From Axinella damicornis (taxonomy: Eukaryota; Porifera; Demospongiae; Axinellida; Axinellidae): a stretch of 64,000 nt of DNA. Made by a program: the position numbers and the translations under genes. The notes beneath the pieces were generated by a model that was not told the origin of the DNA, did no database searches, and saw nothing but the letters and a program-made list of their open reading frames with translations. The DNA lies in assembly GCA_963931865.1 (NCBI GenBank), contig OZ007505.1, forward strand, positions 7,561,415 to 7,625,414, written 5' to 3'. Shown here piece by piece: positions 1 to 26,099 of the stretch. Numbering within the stretch: position 1 is the first letter of the stretch; every line of letters begins with the position of its first letter.

Positions 1-62
1 CGAATAGCCACTACCACGACGGACGTAGCTGTAACATCTATGCTGCTGGTATTTACTATGCT

Positions 63-3000
63 ATGGGGGAACACGTGGACTCGCACAGCAGAAGGCTAAA
101 GAGGACCTCACCAGAGACGATGGTGAATGTGCACGTCAGTGTGAACGTACATAGCTCCAGTAGTTCCTCATGGGATGAGAATGGAGTAACACCTAGGATC
201 ACTGAGGCGATAGTCAGGTCGCAGTCACAGATAGAAGAAGTCAAGCGCCACCTGCCGTTCCCCCGCAAGTTGGCCTATGGGGTCGGGCATGTTTTCAACG
301 ACATGTGTGCCAGTATGTGGTTCACATACCTCCTGATATTCTACCACAAGGTTGTCCCCATCAAAAACCCCTATGCCGGCTTACTGCTCCTCATTGGTCA
401 GATTGCTGATGCCATGGCAACCCCTGTTGTCGGATTCCTTTGCGATAAAACTCGATTCCGATACGGCCGAAGGAAAATCTGGCATCTTGCTGGGACAATC
501 ATGGTGGTTGTATCATTTTTCTTTTTCTGGCACCACTGCCTCCCATGCAACTCAAGCACTGCACTGGGCTGGGAGCTTTTGTACTTTGCAGTTCCGATTG
601 TGATTTTCCAGTTTGGGTGGGCAGCAGTGCAGATCTCCCATCTCTCTCTCATCCCCGAGCTTACAGAGAACGAGAGCGAACGTGTAGGGCTGAATGCCAT
701 CAGGTGAGTGTGAGTAGATACTAATGTATAATCTCAAACTGGCACCATTTTCCCAAGAGGTCCCTCAAGCTACACCAAGAGCACATAAATAGGTCGCGCC
801 CCCCGGAGTGACCTACTTGGCTACACCCATTGCGTACACATCACTTAATTAAAGTTTGGTGGCCCCATTTCCTACCTGTAGTTCTTGATGGCCTTACTAG
901 TGATCTTGACCATCCATTTGATGGTTAGCTATAATAATACGCTCTTTACAATTTGGTATCTAGCTATCTATCGGTGTATCTATCTATTGCCCACTTTTTG
1001 TGTATCGTATGCCATTATTTTAGAGTTGCATATCCTCCTTGGAATGGATTTATGAGAAGAAAGTTTACTACCCACACAACACTTTTTCCCTCCAGTGGAG
1101 GGGAACCTTTCATGTCAGCAATGACTGTTTTAGAATACTGTTGATGCAACCATTCTGATGTTGTTTACCTTATTGTTTATCCTACCCGACCACAGTGTAC
1201 ACTAGACTAGTTTCTGTTATGATCTGCACTGTCCGTCTGCACGCTCACTGCAGGTATGCCTTCACCATCCTAGCCAACATGGCCGTGTTTGTGGCCTTGT
1301 TTGTGCTACTGAAGGTGATCGGCGAGAGTGAACCTGGCTCTGATAATAGCTCCAACCTCAACCCAAGCGATGAGTGGATATTCTCAGTAAGTCCACCTAC
1401 CCCAGGGTCTGGCCAAGCATCATTATGATTGTCATTGCAGTGGGGGTTGATATGTGAGATAGTTTTGATGCAGAAAATGCTGTATTTGCATACACTGGCA
1501 GTCTGTAGCCTTTCCGGAGTACCACAAGTACACGAGCAATATACAACATGTGTAAAGGTTATAAACAGGTAACCTCCCCTCCCGAAAAAAAAAAGAAGGT
1601 ATAAAAAAAGATCATTACTGTGATTTGGACATGCCTAGCCCACCAACAGAGGTTACCACTTGCAGAGAATTGGGAACCCCCTCCCTACCAAATCAGCTAT
1701 ATGCCCAATTCGTTATGTGATCACTTCCTTCGGCCTTGTATCTGTCAAATATTGCACTTCCTTCGAATGAGATGTTGATATTGTGTGATGCTGCTATACT
1801 GCAACCACGTCATGTGATTGAAATGTTAATTGTGTTGTGTCTAGATCAAGCAAGGATTAGCTGGAAGCAACTTGCAGTTCAGGAGAGTTGCTTCCTAACT
1901 TCACACTGCTTTATCGGTTTCTAACATCCTAACCTCCTATACCCTGAAGTGTTTCAGCCATGCCAGTCAGTTAGCCTCGTTCCCAGGCCCCATCCGAAAA
2001 TCGGAATGGGGCCTGGGAACAAGGCTAGCCAGTCAGTCACCTGGTAATGTTTTCTGACTTAACCTGTACACTTCATTTCACTACCTCCTTTTCCCTCCCT
2101 GGGAAGTTAAGAGGAGCAACAAGTGCATGTTTACTGTCAGTCAGCAACAGCTACTGATGGTGCAGGTGTTGCCTTTACACTTCCATTTCACTACCTACAT
2201 TTATAATACTTCTAAATGTCCTACACAGTTGGACCCACTGCTGTCCTATTACAGGTCAATGACCAGCTGTAGTGAATAGCCCGGGGCCTTGTAGGCAGTG
2301 TTGGGTGAACTTGACACTGCAGGGAATGTGAAATCTCTTGTAGAACATCCTACGGTACTCTACTGTCTGTGGTTGATCGACAAAAACTGCCTCCATACAT
2401 GAACTTCTGCTGTCATTTGTTTCTTAGTACACACTGTTGTCCTCTTTTCTTCTCACTACCCTCCTCCCTCCCCCTCTTGCCCCTCCTCCGTCCTCTTTCC
2501 TCCGTTCCCTCTCCCCCCTCCTCCTTCCTCCCTCCCTCACTCCCCCTCTCCCCCCTCCATCCATCCTCCCTCCCTTCCACCCTCCCTCCCTCCCTCCCTC
2601 CCTCCCTTCCTCCCTCCCTCCCTCCCTCCCTCCCTCCCTCCCTCACTCCCCATCTCCCTCACTCCCCCTCTTCCCCATCCATCCTCCCTCCCTTCCACCC
2701 TCCCTCCCTCCCTCACTCCCCATCTCCCTCACTCCCCCTCTTCCCCTTCCATCCATCCTCCCTCCCTCCCTCCCTCCCTCCACCCCCCACCCCTCATAGG
2801 GTACAGCACTCGGCATCATCGGTATTGGTATTCTCTTTACACTGATCTTCCACTTGTTCACACGTGAACCCAGCACCCCCTTGGAGCAAAGGTCAGAGGC
2901 CGCAAGGGGGAGGAAACTGCCTTGGTACAAGTGGTTCACCAAGCCACAGTTCTACCTGGTGAGGAGAAGTAGTCTGTCGGAAGTGTTTGTCCCAGCTTTG

Positions 3001-6000
3001 GATACATGTGTATGTTGCACACATCTGTGTAAAGTATGAATACAGGGATATGCATGTATGTTGTGAGTGTGTGTGTGTACATACGTCAGCTGCTGTTTCC
3101 CTCTATTTCCAGGTGGCTGTGATCTACATGTGTACAAGACTGATAGTCAACCTTACACAGGTCTACACTCCCCTCTACCTAGTGGACACCCTCTCCCTCA
3201 GCAAGGTGTGCTCACACACACACACACGCACATACCTCAGCTTTTTGCTTATGTATCTCTTCACATGCATGTTTAGCAACTTCTTGCTCTCCTTCCTCTC
3301 TCCTTACCTCCCTATCCCCCTTCTCCTCTCCTATCCCTCCCCCACTCACCTCCAACAGACAAGCGTGGCTATTGGCCCTCTGGTAATCTACTTGAGTGGT
3401 TTTATCACAACTCTTGTCCTTCGCCTACTGAACAGAGTCATTGGAAGATACGTGAGTTTGTACCACCTGCTTAGCCTGGGAACAAAGCTACCGCCTGCTC
3501 CACTCAAAGAAAATGCAACAAGAAGCTTATGAGCAGCAGAAACATATACAAGGAGTTCAAATGGTGATACCCTCAGCTGCATGATATCATTCTAGTGGGT
3601 GTGCTTGCATTTTCTTGAACAACTGTTTTCACATTCCGGAAACACTGGGACTCTCCCGCAAACCTAGCTGGTAATTTAGGAGTTGTTTTCTTTATGAAAG
3701 TTTTCCCAGAAGGGTAGGATTGCTTATTTGAGGCACTTCCCTTGCCTGGGAAGGGAAACCAGAAGACATGGAGAAAATTTTATTCCTATATAGACACAGC
3801 TGGTGGGACTCGAACCTGTGGTCACTGACACCACAGTTGAGTGCTCACTTGGCTGCGTGGTCACACCTCTGAGAACTGAACACAGTCCACAACTACTAGC
3901 ACACTCTCTTCCATCTTTTGATATACATAAAATGATGTGTTTCACTCATCAGTGAGCCTAAGTATTATTTCTCCACATCTTGTCGACCTTGTCCTCACAG
4001 ATGGCGTATTTCTGTGGACTTGCATTAGTTTGGGGAGCACTGTAAGTGTGTCTGTTGTGTGTGTGTGTGGTATCGTGCATGTGCATATGTTTGTTTGTGT
4101 GTGACATCACTGTCACTCGGTAGGCTGAGGGTGTAGCCAGCAAATGATAGGCAACTGAGGCAGCCACCTCAGTTAAAAAAAAATTGCTATTGTGTGTGTG
4201 TCCACATAGTAGTTATATGCTAACGTCACTGAGCATGTGGTTGTACTTTGTGTATAGCATGCAGAGCAGCTGGCATGTCATATACGTGCTGGAATAATGT
4301 TTCCTGAAATATCTGAGAAAGACGATATGAAAGCAGTAGCAGGGCGGTGGAAAGCACAAAGTTGCCATGACAGGCCTTTCCAACAACTGAAAATGATGGT
4401 TAAAAAAACTTTCTGCACTTTGTGTGGTTTCTCAGCTATGTGCAGCCTCTGTCAAGGTGCAAATCACCTCCAGCATCGTATTGCCTCGGCAGAAAACACT
4501 TCCTGGCTACGCCCCTGGTAGCTCAAACGGGTTGCATGACATCACTGTCACATTCCTATGTTAACCTACTCGTGCAGACTGTGGTTCTGGCAGCAGCCTG
4601 AGCCCCAATCCACAGCGGAGGGTATCGTTATCTATGGTGCAACTATTCTCCTGGGAGCTGGGGGATCCACACTTCTTGTGACATCACTGTCCATGGTGGC
4701 CGACCTCATTGGGTGCACCACAGTGAGTGAAAAGGAGAGAGAGTGAGAGTGTGTAAGTGGGGAATGGGGGGGGGGGGGGAAGAGGGAGAGGGGGAGGGGG
4801 GAAGAGGGGGGAGGGGGAAGAGGGGGAAGGGGTGTGAGGGACTTTTATCTGAGGTGCACCGGTGGTAGTTGAGAGTGTGTTGATGTAATTCTACATTGTT
4901 TACATGTTAAGTGTCATGAACATGTTGGTGTGTTTCTTTCTCCAGGGAAGTAGTGCGTTTGTGTATGGTCTGATGAGCTTTACTGACAAGCTGTCCAATG
5001 GAGTTGCGATTCAAATCATCCAGATCATGCATCCTTGCAGAACACAGTATGCTCTCAGTATAATAGTGTTATGACGATAACTGAGTTTCCGTAGGAACAA
5101 TATCCCACTGGTTCACTTACTGCTATATATGGTGATATTTGTCACTCAGTGTTATTGCAGGTACTATTTGCTGGTAGTAACCATGGCAATGCCAGATTAG
5201 CACACGTGCACTGGTCAGCCTCAATGGTCTATTATAATAATTCTGGCGTTGCCAAACTTGGAAATCACTCGCCCTCAAGGCAGTAGTGTCACTTGTGCTC
5301 ACTTGTGCCTGCAGCACTCATGCAGTACATACTTCAAAAATATTGTGTCTGCACACAGTGGACAATATAATGCATGGAGGGGAGGAAGTTCATTAACAAC
5401 ACAGTAGACAATACATCACATACATGCAGCCACAGCAAGTGCTTCCCCCAAAGGAAGGTACCAGGATGCTCCCCCAACCTTCCTGGTCTTGATGTAGTTA
5501 TTGAAATGCATTTAGAGACTTTTGGCTCTTCTCTGCTACTTTGCTGTCAGCTTTAGAGAAACCTCAGCACAGCTAGCAGACGGTACAGAAAGTGACCTGA
5601 GTGTGCCTAGTATTTCCCGATCAACAAGAAGCGCCCAGTAGAGCACCTAGCCCGTGCACTGTTTGCAGCAACATTCAATGCTTTAGCATTTGGCCTACCG
5701 TAAACGATAATGAAATGGAGGTGTGGTTTTGTTCGATAAGTTTGGACAGAGTGCGAAACCTTGCTTTTCACAGCTCTTCGTACGACGTCGTTTGTCAGGT
5801 ACGTACAAGGTTTTTTGTGTCCACTGACTGACTGACTAGCTGACACACTGACAGACACAGCAATCACTCTACCTCTTGCTGCACATGCACGCACAGGGTA
5901 AAGATGTTTCTGTTATAGTGCAGCCACGTGTGAGCACAGAAATAGTTAACCAAATACTGTGGATATCTGGCCCACATTGTAATGCTGCATCCAATCAAAT

Positions 6001-6094
6001 TACAGAGCTTTATCTGCGTATTCTGTTCAGTGAACAGGAGAAACTGCATGATTTACACTAGCTAACATCCATATCACTCTGCACCCCCCCCCCC

Positions 6095-6141
<47 letters not shown>

Positions 6142-7919
6142 CACTCCAGGATATGCTGTGAAGCATGTGTGGGATACTATCGCAGTGTCATCTCGTTTGT
6201 CCCAGGAGGTGCCTCCCTTTTCGCATTTGTGTCCCTCGGATTTCTTGTCTTGTTAATCTACTCACGAAGGAGACAGTGCAAAGGTGAGAGTTGAGGGAAT
6301 GCAGGGGTGAGCAGGTGAGGGAGTGCAGGTGATGGAGTGCATGGGTGAGGGGGTTAGGGAGTGCGGGGTTAGAGGTAACGGAGAGCATGGGTGAGGGAGT
6401 GTAGGTGATGGAGTGCATGGGTGAGGGGGGTAGGGAGTGCGGGGTTAGAGGGTAAAGGAGAGCATGGGTGAGGGAGTGCAGGTGATGGAGTTCATGGGTG
6501 AGGGGGTAGGGAGTGCGGGGTTAGAGGGTAACGGAGAGCATGGGTGAGGGAGTGCAGGTGAGAGAGTGCATGGGTGAGGGGGTAGGGAGTGCAAGGGGTT
6601 AGAGGGTAACGGAGAGCATGGGTGAGGGAGTGCAGGTGAGAGAGTGCATGGGTGAGGGGGTAGGGAGTGCGGGGTTAGAGGGTAACGGAGAGCATGGGTG
6701 AGGGAGTGCAGGTGATGGAGTGCATGGGTGAGGGGGTAGGGAGTGCGGGGTTAGAGGGTAACGGATAGCCTGGGTGATGGAGTGCAGGGGTGATAGGGTG
6801 AGAGAGTGTGAGGGGATGAGGGAGTGCATATGGGCTGGGAGCAGCTTTTCAGCTTCTTTTGTGTGTGGCCGCTGCTTTCCATCTTTATAGGGGTGTCTGA
6901 GAACATGCCTCCCCCCTCCCCCCCAAACCCTTTGTGGCACCAGCCCATACTTGATATCATGATTATCACATGCACATTGCACGCATCCATGTCAATTACC
7001 TGGGTGTGTGCATGTCTGTATGTATGTGTGTGTATGCATACACAGTAGCCTCGTTCCCAGGCCTATATGTTTGCTAGTTGAAGTTGTTGTGTATGTGTGT
7101 GTGTGTGTGAGTGGGGGGGGGGGGGGGAGGGGTTGTATCTGGCAAACATTCTACGTCATTTACTGTGTCAATGTCTATTAACCCATGATTTAAGTTAATT
7201 AAGTTAACCCTTTAAGACCTAGCATTGCATATCTGCAACGTGAGACTTTCAGCTTCATGATGTCACATCTAGCAATGTCCTTGGGAGATAGGTTCTGCGA
7301 CAGCAGAAAGGGCGGGACAGGGAGAGGTGGGTGGGTGCACCTGGAGGGTGCAAACAGCATGGCCACGTCTGGGCTCCGTGGTAGAAAGGTCCTGGTCGGC
7401 ACTGGGAAGGCCATTTCCGCCGTTTTAGGCATAATGGAAAGTAACTGTCTTGCCTTGTAGGGCCTCCATTTCCAGCATTCATGGTCCGTTTTTTAGCTAC
7501 GGCAGGTTGGTATTTCTCGGGAGGCTTGATTGCAAGTTCGTTAATTAGTGGGTGTGGTTAAGTCATGTATATGCTTAGTATAGCTGAAATCACCTGTGTG
7601 AGCAGTTTCGAGCCCAGCAATGCCAGGGAACAGAAATTAGGGTATGTTTAAGTGTTCTATAGACTGAAAATGACCTAGAGAAAGAAACTTGGGCCCTAAA
7701 GAGTTAATTAATTTACATGGTCTCATTCCATTTCTAGATGTTGCTCCCCCTCTGGCGGCATGTGAAGGGTCAGGACCATGTGCCAAGGGAAACCGTGGTA
7801 TATATGAGGATAGCCAGAAAGATTCATTGCTTGCGTCAGCCGAGAAGTCTTTGGAAACTACTGCCAGTGGAACATCACCTATGGCAGAAAAGAAGCCGTT
7901 GATAGGCACACGTACTTAG
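63..7919 (+). CDS. MFSD12: MFSD12-like major facilitator transporter, 10 exons
   Basis: Human MFSD12 is a lysosome/melanosome membrane carrier needed for cysteine import. Exons by splice site and phase: 63-703, 1254-1386, 2800-2958, 3113-3205, 3359-3451, 4001-4041, 4578-4722, 4946-5046, 6150-6283, 7738-7919 (TAG); about 575 aa. The N-terminal part has the hallmark run [19 protein letters not shown], then a first half rich in hydrophobic segments with [14 protein letters not shown], the MFS loop motif. Later exons carry [15 protein letters not shown] and a Cys-rich [14 protein letters not shown] segment that matches the family C-terminal region. Phases join cleanly at every junction. The exon 8 donor (ACA|GTATGC) and the short exon 6 (41 nt) are the least certain. 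The first ATG is at 63, but the frame is open to base 1, so the protein could begin outside the window. The hydrophilic tail (about 60 aa) is less conserved. Confidence 0.9.
1972..2027. mobile_element. Short palindromic MITE, TAGCCTCG family
   Basis: Near-perfect hairpin whose arms begin TAGCCTCGTTCCCAGGC and end with its complement. The 9-bp repeat ccagtcagt lies at 1963-1971 and 2029-2037, consistent with a target duplication. It lies in MFSD12 intron 2. See the family finding. Confidence 0.7.
2430..2795 (+). repeat. CCCTCC polypyrimidine block before an MFSD12 acceptor
   Basis: Almost pure C/T tract of (CCCT)n and related units ending four bases before the ATAG acceptor of exon 3 (2800). 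It looks like an overgrown polypyrimidine tract. The long ORFs inside are compositional artefacts. Confidence 0.85.
3725..3870 (-). mobile_element. tRNA-derived SINE-like fragment
   Basis: On the minus strand, a box-A-like stretch (about 3840-3865) is followed by a perfect box B, GGTTCGAGTCC, at 3806-3816, then a non-tRNA tail ending near a small palindrome (3737-3756). No tRNA cloverleaf was verified, so this is called a SINE and not a tRNA gene. It lies in MFSD12 intron 5. Confidence 0.45.
4766..4830 (+). repeat. G-rich tract
   Basis: Runs of G and GGGAGAGG in MFSD12 intron 7, just after the donor of exon 7. Here the sense strand is purine-rich, unlike the tracts before acceptors. Confidence 0.8.
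6084..6139 (+). repeat. Poly-C followed by (CA)n before an acceptor
   Basis: About 27 C then about 14 CA units, ending ten bases before the CCAG acceptor of MFSD12 exon 9 (6150). Confidence 0.85.
6284..6835 (+). repeat. Minisatellite, unit about 76 bp, in MFSD12 intron 9
   Basis: About seven copies of a GT/GA-rich unit containing gagagcatgggtgagggagt and ggggttagagggtaacgg. It starts directly at the exon 9 donor. Copies differ by small indels. Confidence 0.85.
7204..7707 (+). mobile_element. TTAA-flanked MITE, copy 1 (full length)
   Basis: Starts TTAACCCTTTAAGACC and ends GGGCCCTAAAGAGTTAA, so imperfect terminal inverted repeats are bounded by TTAA, as in piggyBac-type elements. Two more copies occur at 39989-40498 (inverted) and 61949-62379. 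It has no coding capacity. It lies in MFSD12 intron 9. Confidence 0.75.
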
Positions 7920-8028
7920 CATGATGGTACTGCTCCATTGTGGCAGCTGTCGTAACTAAATAATTCATGCATGTCACCCACCACCACTTGTATGTCATAG
8001 GTCTGTAGACCTCAAGAAAAAAGAAATT

Positions 8029-8228
8029 NNNNNNNNNNNNNNNNNNNNNNNNNNNNNNNNNNNNNNNNNNNNNNNNNNNNNNNNNNNNNNNNNNNNNNNN
8101 NNNNNNNNNNNNNNNNNNNNNNNNNNNNNNNNNNNNNNNNNNNNNNNNNNNNNNNNNNNNNNNNNNNNNNNNNNNNNNNNNNNNNNNNNNNNNNNNNNNN
8201 NNNNNNNNNNNNNNNNNNNNNNNNNNNN
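8029..8228. other. Assembly gap, 200 N
   Basis: Exactly 200 N, which looks like a placeholder length. It interrupts the second galectin domain on the minus strand. Confidence 0.99.
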
Positions 8229-11011
8229 GAGGATTGAAAAGTCTCCTGTCAGTGGAGCTCTTCCGTGGATGTACACAACCCTTCCAACGTAGTAGTCACA
8301 GAGAACCTGGAGGGAGAAGGGAGGGAGTGGGAGGGGGGGGGGGGGGGGGGGGGGGGGAGGGGATGGGACATGAGGACGAGAAGGAGATGACGGGGCGGTG
8401 GAGGGAGGAGTATGGGGAAACCAAGTTGTGAAAATCAACAACTTGTCAAGTAGGATCCCCTGCTGAGTTTTGTGAATGCAATAATACCTAGGATGATGGT
8501 TAGAGTAGGTCCTCCTGGTGGCCATGCAGCAATGCAGTTATCACTGTGATGGCATGTGATATCATACTGATGTCATGTGATGTCATGTGATGTCATAGTG
8601 ATGGCATGTGATGTCATGGTGATGTCAGTGATATAGTGGCCGCCACTTGAAACGACTTCAGATGACACAGTGAAGGTATGGTTGTGAAGGGAATGGCTTG
8701 CAAAATAATTGATGTAAAACTAACTACCGGTACATGACGTACGTACCCTGCCAGCCATGAGGTAGACAGTTGGGTTTATTTCATTCATACGACGTGGTGT
8801 GTCAATCCTAGTCACGTGCTCCATTGGAACGACACCGCCTGAGTTTGTGATGTAGCTGTAAGTTGTACTGTACTGGGGTTCACCAGGCTGGCTGGCATAA
8901 ATCTCAAATTCAGTCTCAGCTGCCAGAATAGTCATAGTTGTGTTCAGACCAGGTTCAGTGGGGAAGGCTCGGTCTCTTGTTGGTGTAGGCCTTTGCCAAC
9001 TCCCCCCAAGACGCGAGTTGAGGACAAGAAGCTGGAGAGAGGGAGAGGGAGGGAGAGAGAGAGAGAGATGCTGATATAAACATACCCACGTGGCTTGCTT
9101 GTTGAATCACCAAACAATGTACATGGTAACAGCTGTTGTTTTTGGCAGGCAGGCATGCACAAGAAACAAACTTCTGTCAATAGAAGAGGGGTTTGCTTGG
9201 TCATCAAGTGGTTGAAGCTTTGGACTCTGGGCCTAGAGGTCCCAGGTTATAGGCTATATAGCCCCACTAGGCTACACATATTTGGTACACCCAGCCTAGC
9301 CTCGTTCCCAGGCACACGGCCTGGGAATGAGGCTACATTCAGCCTGACCCCCAAAATTAGAAGAAGGGGTAATTACCTACATGTCCATTAAGCCATCAGT
9401 CTGAGGACGCAATTAGGTTCTGCCTTCTCCAGCTACCATTGTGGCAACCCCCTCAGTGTTGTTTTAGCTTCGTTCCCAGGCGGCCTGGGAATGAGGCCAC
9501 TGTTGTTTCATACTGTCTATACGTAAAGCTACCATTGAACGTGATGTCTACCTGTTGATCGTGTCGTGTATTGATGTGCAAGAGGATGTCACTGCTGTTG
9601 CGGAAGTTGAGCGTGATGCGGCTTGGGTTGGGAGTGTCTGGCGGTATCGCCAATGGGGGAGCTGTGTACAACCAGTAGACCACCATGCCAGCGTTGAATT
9701 CACCAAACTCAATTTGGCGAAGAGCTGGAAGAAAGGAATATCAACTCTGCAAGTCTGCATATACTAAATTCAGATGATGGTTAAAATGAACCAGTTGCGT
9801 TATGGCAGCTGACCCTAGTCCCTCCATACCTGTAAATGCTGGCAGCCCACCACCTAGCTTACTCCACAGCACATCTAGACACAGCAAGAGAAGAGAATGA
9901 AAGGCAGAGAGAGAGACAAGAGAGTACTCTCATTGGTAGCTTAGTTGTCAATACAAGAGGGTAGTACTGACACCAGTGTTGATGCCAAGCAAATTGCAAC
10001 ATGCAGAATAATTTTTTCAGAGACATACCGACATCCACGGAGTCAAACTCAGTCCTGACACGGTTTTCACTGCTACAAGTGGACCCTAAGGAGATAAGCG
10101 GGGTGGGGTGGGGTGGGGAGGGGGAGAGTAAAACCTGGACTCCTTAGAAACGAAATGGAAAATTCAAACGGAATTCAAAGCTGGTATTATCACCATGGAC
10201 ATTTCAACCTGGTGCTTTGCCCCACATTTCAAACACGGCATTTATCGAAACATACCTTCTGCCTTGTCCCTTAGTCCTAGGAGGAGGGTGGCACTCATGA
10301 GACACAACCATGCCAGGAATTTTCCCATCATTGATTTGCAGCACCGTTGTCATGTACCTATCTTTCAGGTGTAGTGACCAGAGGCAGGGCGGATCCAACT
10401 GTTGCAACCTCGAACTTGTCAGTTTGCAGTCAACGTCAGACTGCAGAAGAAGACGATGAAATTACCCAGCAAAAGCGTGATCTCCTCTTTTTGTACTGCA
10501 CTGCTGCTCGTTGGTCTTCTTAAATAGCTGGAGGGGGCCAGTCACTTTGGCTGGACCAACAGCCAACATGTGATTCTAAGTGAACACCCCACAAGTCGGG
10601 TGGCCGTTGGTTACAGCTGTTTTGTGGGAATCCCGTTTTGATTTAGCAGTGTTCCCACACATGGGCCCACTGTGTGCTGTTGGGCAGGTTGTCACTTACA
10701 GTGGACTTGTTGTTTGTTGTAATGTTGCCATGGAGATCTGTGACATGGGAGTGGTTAGCTGTGGGATAATTGGCCACAGTTTAGTGTTCTTGGGTTGAAT
10801 GGAGAGGGTTCTTCAGCCTGTGTGGCAATACCTGAGTGTCTTCACACACAGTAAAGGAAGCTCTGAGTCTTGGTGTATTGTTGGGGTTGGTGTTGTCGGT
10901 GTGTGTGTGCCATGTTTCCCAGTCCTGGCCGTAGGGAATTAGTTTCATGCCCTGGAACTGTGCCAGGTGGACTGATAGTCGTGGGAATTGTGCTCTGAGC
11001 TGCTGTAGCAT
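8229..11011 (-). CDS. Tandem-repeat galectin-domain protein, 3' end lost in gap
   Basis: Galectins bind beta-galactosides. Exons in transcript order: 11011(?)-10832, 10440-10209 (or to 10256), 10085-10029, 9874-9830, 9724-9552, 9031-8747, 8306-8229 (cut by the N gap). The first carbohydrate-recognition domain is clear: RITLNFRNSSDILLHINTRH, then across an intron LLVLNSRLGGSW (the galectin NxR/VxNSRxxGxW core), a FEIYAS strand and a closing INPTVYL. The last exon opens a second domain (YYVGRVVYIHGRAPLTGDFS). Typical WG..ER is replaced by WQ..TR, so sugar binding may be altered. Phases agree from 10085 to 8229. The two upstream exons encode an unfamiliar Cys-containing segment and joining them here is less sure; the upstream one may start at ATG 11011. 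It converges with MFSD12 and diverges from SKI3. Confidence 0.75.
8325..8360 (-). repeat. Poly-G (poly-C on gene strand) before a galectin acceptor
   Basis: About 26 G within a G-rich block reaching the acceptor of the 8306 exon. On the galectin coding strand it is a C-rich tract. Confidence 0.85.
9297..9335. mobile_element. TAGCCTCG-family MITE with 9-bp target repeat
   Basis: Palindrome of 39 bp. Flanks are cacccagcc (9288-9296) and cattcagcc (9336-9344), 9 bp with two mismatches. Confidence 0.7.
9465..9499. mobile_element. TAGCCTCG-family MITE, minimal copy
   Basis: 35-bp palindrome tagcttcgttcccaggc / gcctgggaatgaggcca. Flanking 9-mers gtgttgttt and ctgttgttt differ at one base. Confidence 0.65.
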
Positions 11012-11044
11012 ACGTGATTCATTTGAATGGCTGCTTGCGTCCAC

Positions 11045-11490
11045 TACTCTCCCTCCCTCACCACCTTCCTCCCCTCTCCCTCCCCACTTCCCCCCTCTTC
11101 CTCCACTTCCCCATCCTCCTTCTCTCCTCCCTTTCCCTTCTTTGCCCTCCTCCATCGATATCTCCATCCTCTCTCCCCCCTCCCCCTACTCCCTCTCTTT
11201 CCCTACTCTTTCTCCTCCCTCTTCTTCCTCCCTCGCTCTCTTCCTTCCCCCTCCCCTCTCCCTCTTTCCCCCCCTCTCCCTCCCCTCCTCCTTCCCCTCT
11301 CCCCCTCCCCTCCCCCTCCCCCCTCCCCCTCCACCCCTCCCCTTCCCCCTCCCCCTCCCCCTCCCCCTCTCCCTCCCTCTCCCTCTTCCCCTCCTCCTTC
11401 TCCTCCACTCCCCTCCCCCTCCTCCACCCTCTCCCCTTCCCCTTCCTCCCCCCTCCTCTCCCATTCACTCACCCTGAATTGCCCCCCTCC
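11045..11490 (+). repeat. Long C/T block before the first SKI3 exon seen
   Basis: About 445 bases of nearly pure C and T ending at the CCAG acceptor at 11494. Its long open frames on both strands are artefacts of composition. Confidence 0.85.
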
Positions 11491-11494
11491 CCAG

Positions 11495-25723
<14,229 letters not shown>

Positions 25724-26099
25724 CAGGTGATTGATCTCATATCACTAGTCTCTCTGATTGGGTCCAAGTGCAAGTGTTCTCCTTCCACTTCTCACCATGC
25801 ACCCTTCTCCTAAAGCTGTATATTTCAACACTGGTTGCTGTAAATAAATACGAATTACTAAATTGCAGGGGTAACAGTTACTATATTTTCAACACTGCAG
25901 GTTGCTACAAGAGTTAAATTGCTACAATGGTATGTCTATTACTAAAGCCGCAGTTATATATGGAGAAGAAAAGACTTATTTTGCCGAGTGAAATGACTTG
26001 TGCAATCTGCTGTAGTACCCATTTCCAAGCTGCTGCAGTACTTGCAGTATGGCCCCAAAAATAGAGCGGGATGAGATGAAAAAACTTTAGTCTGATTCG

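Noticed and set aside
2369..2942. Long Pro/Ser/Leu-rich and Gly/Arg/Glu-rich open frames on both strands
   Set aside because: They come from the (CCCT)n tract; codon use follows the repeat and no family matches. The same holds for 10947-11559, 17382-18233, 18669-19103 and 47214-47516.
10450..10530. Short plus-strand frame MKLPSKSVISSFCTALLLVG that looks like a signal peptide
   Set aside because: Stops after 23 codons without a donor site, and it overlaps the acceptor region of a better supported minus-strand exon.
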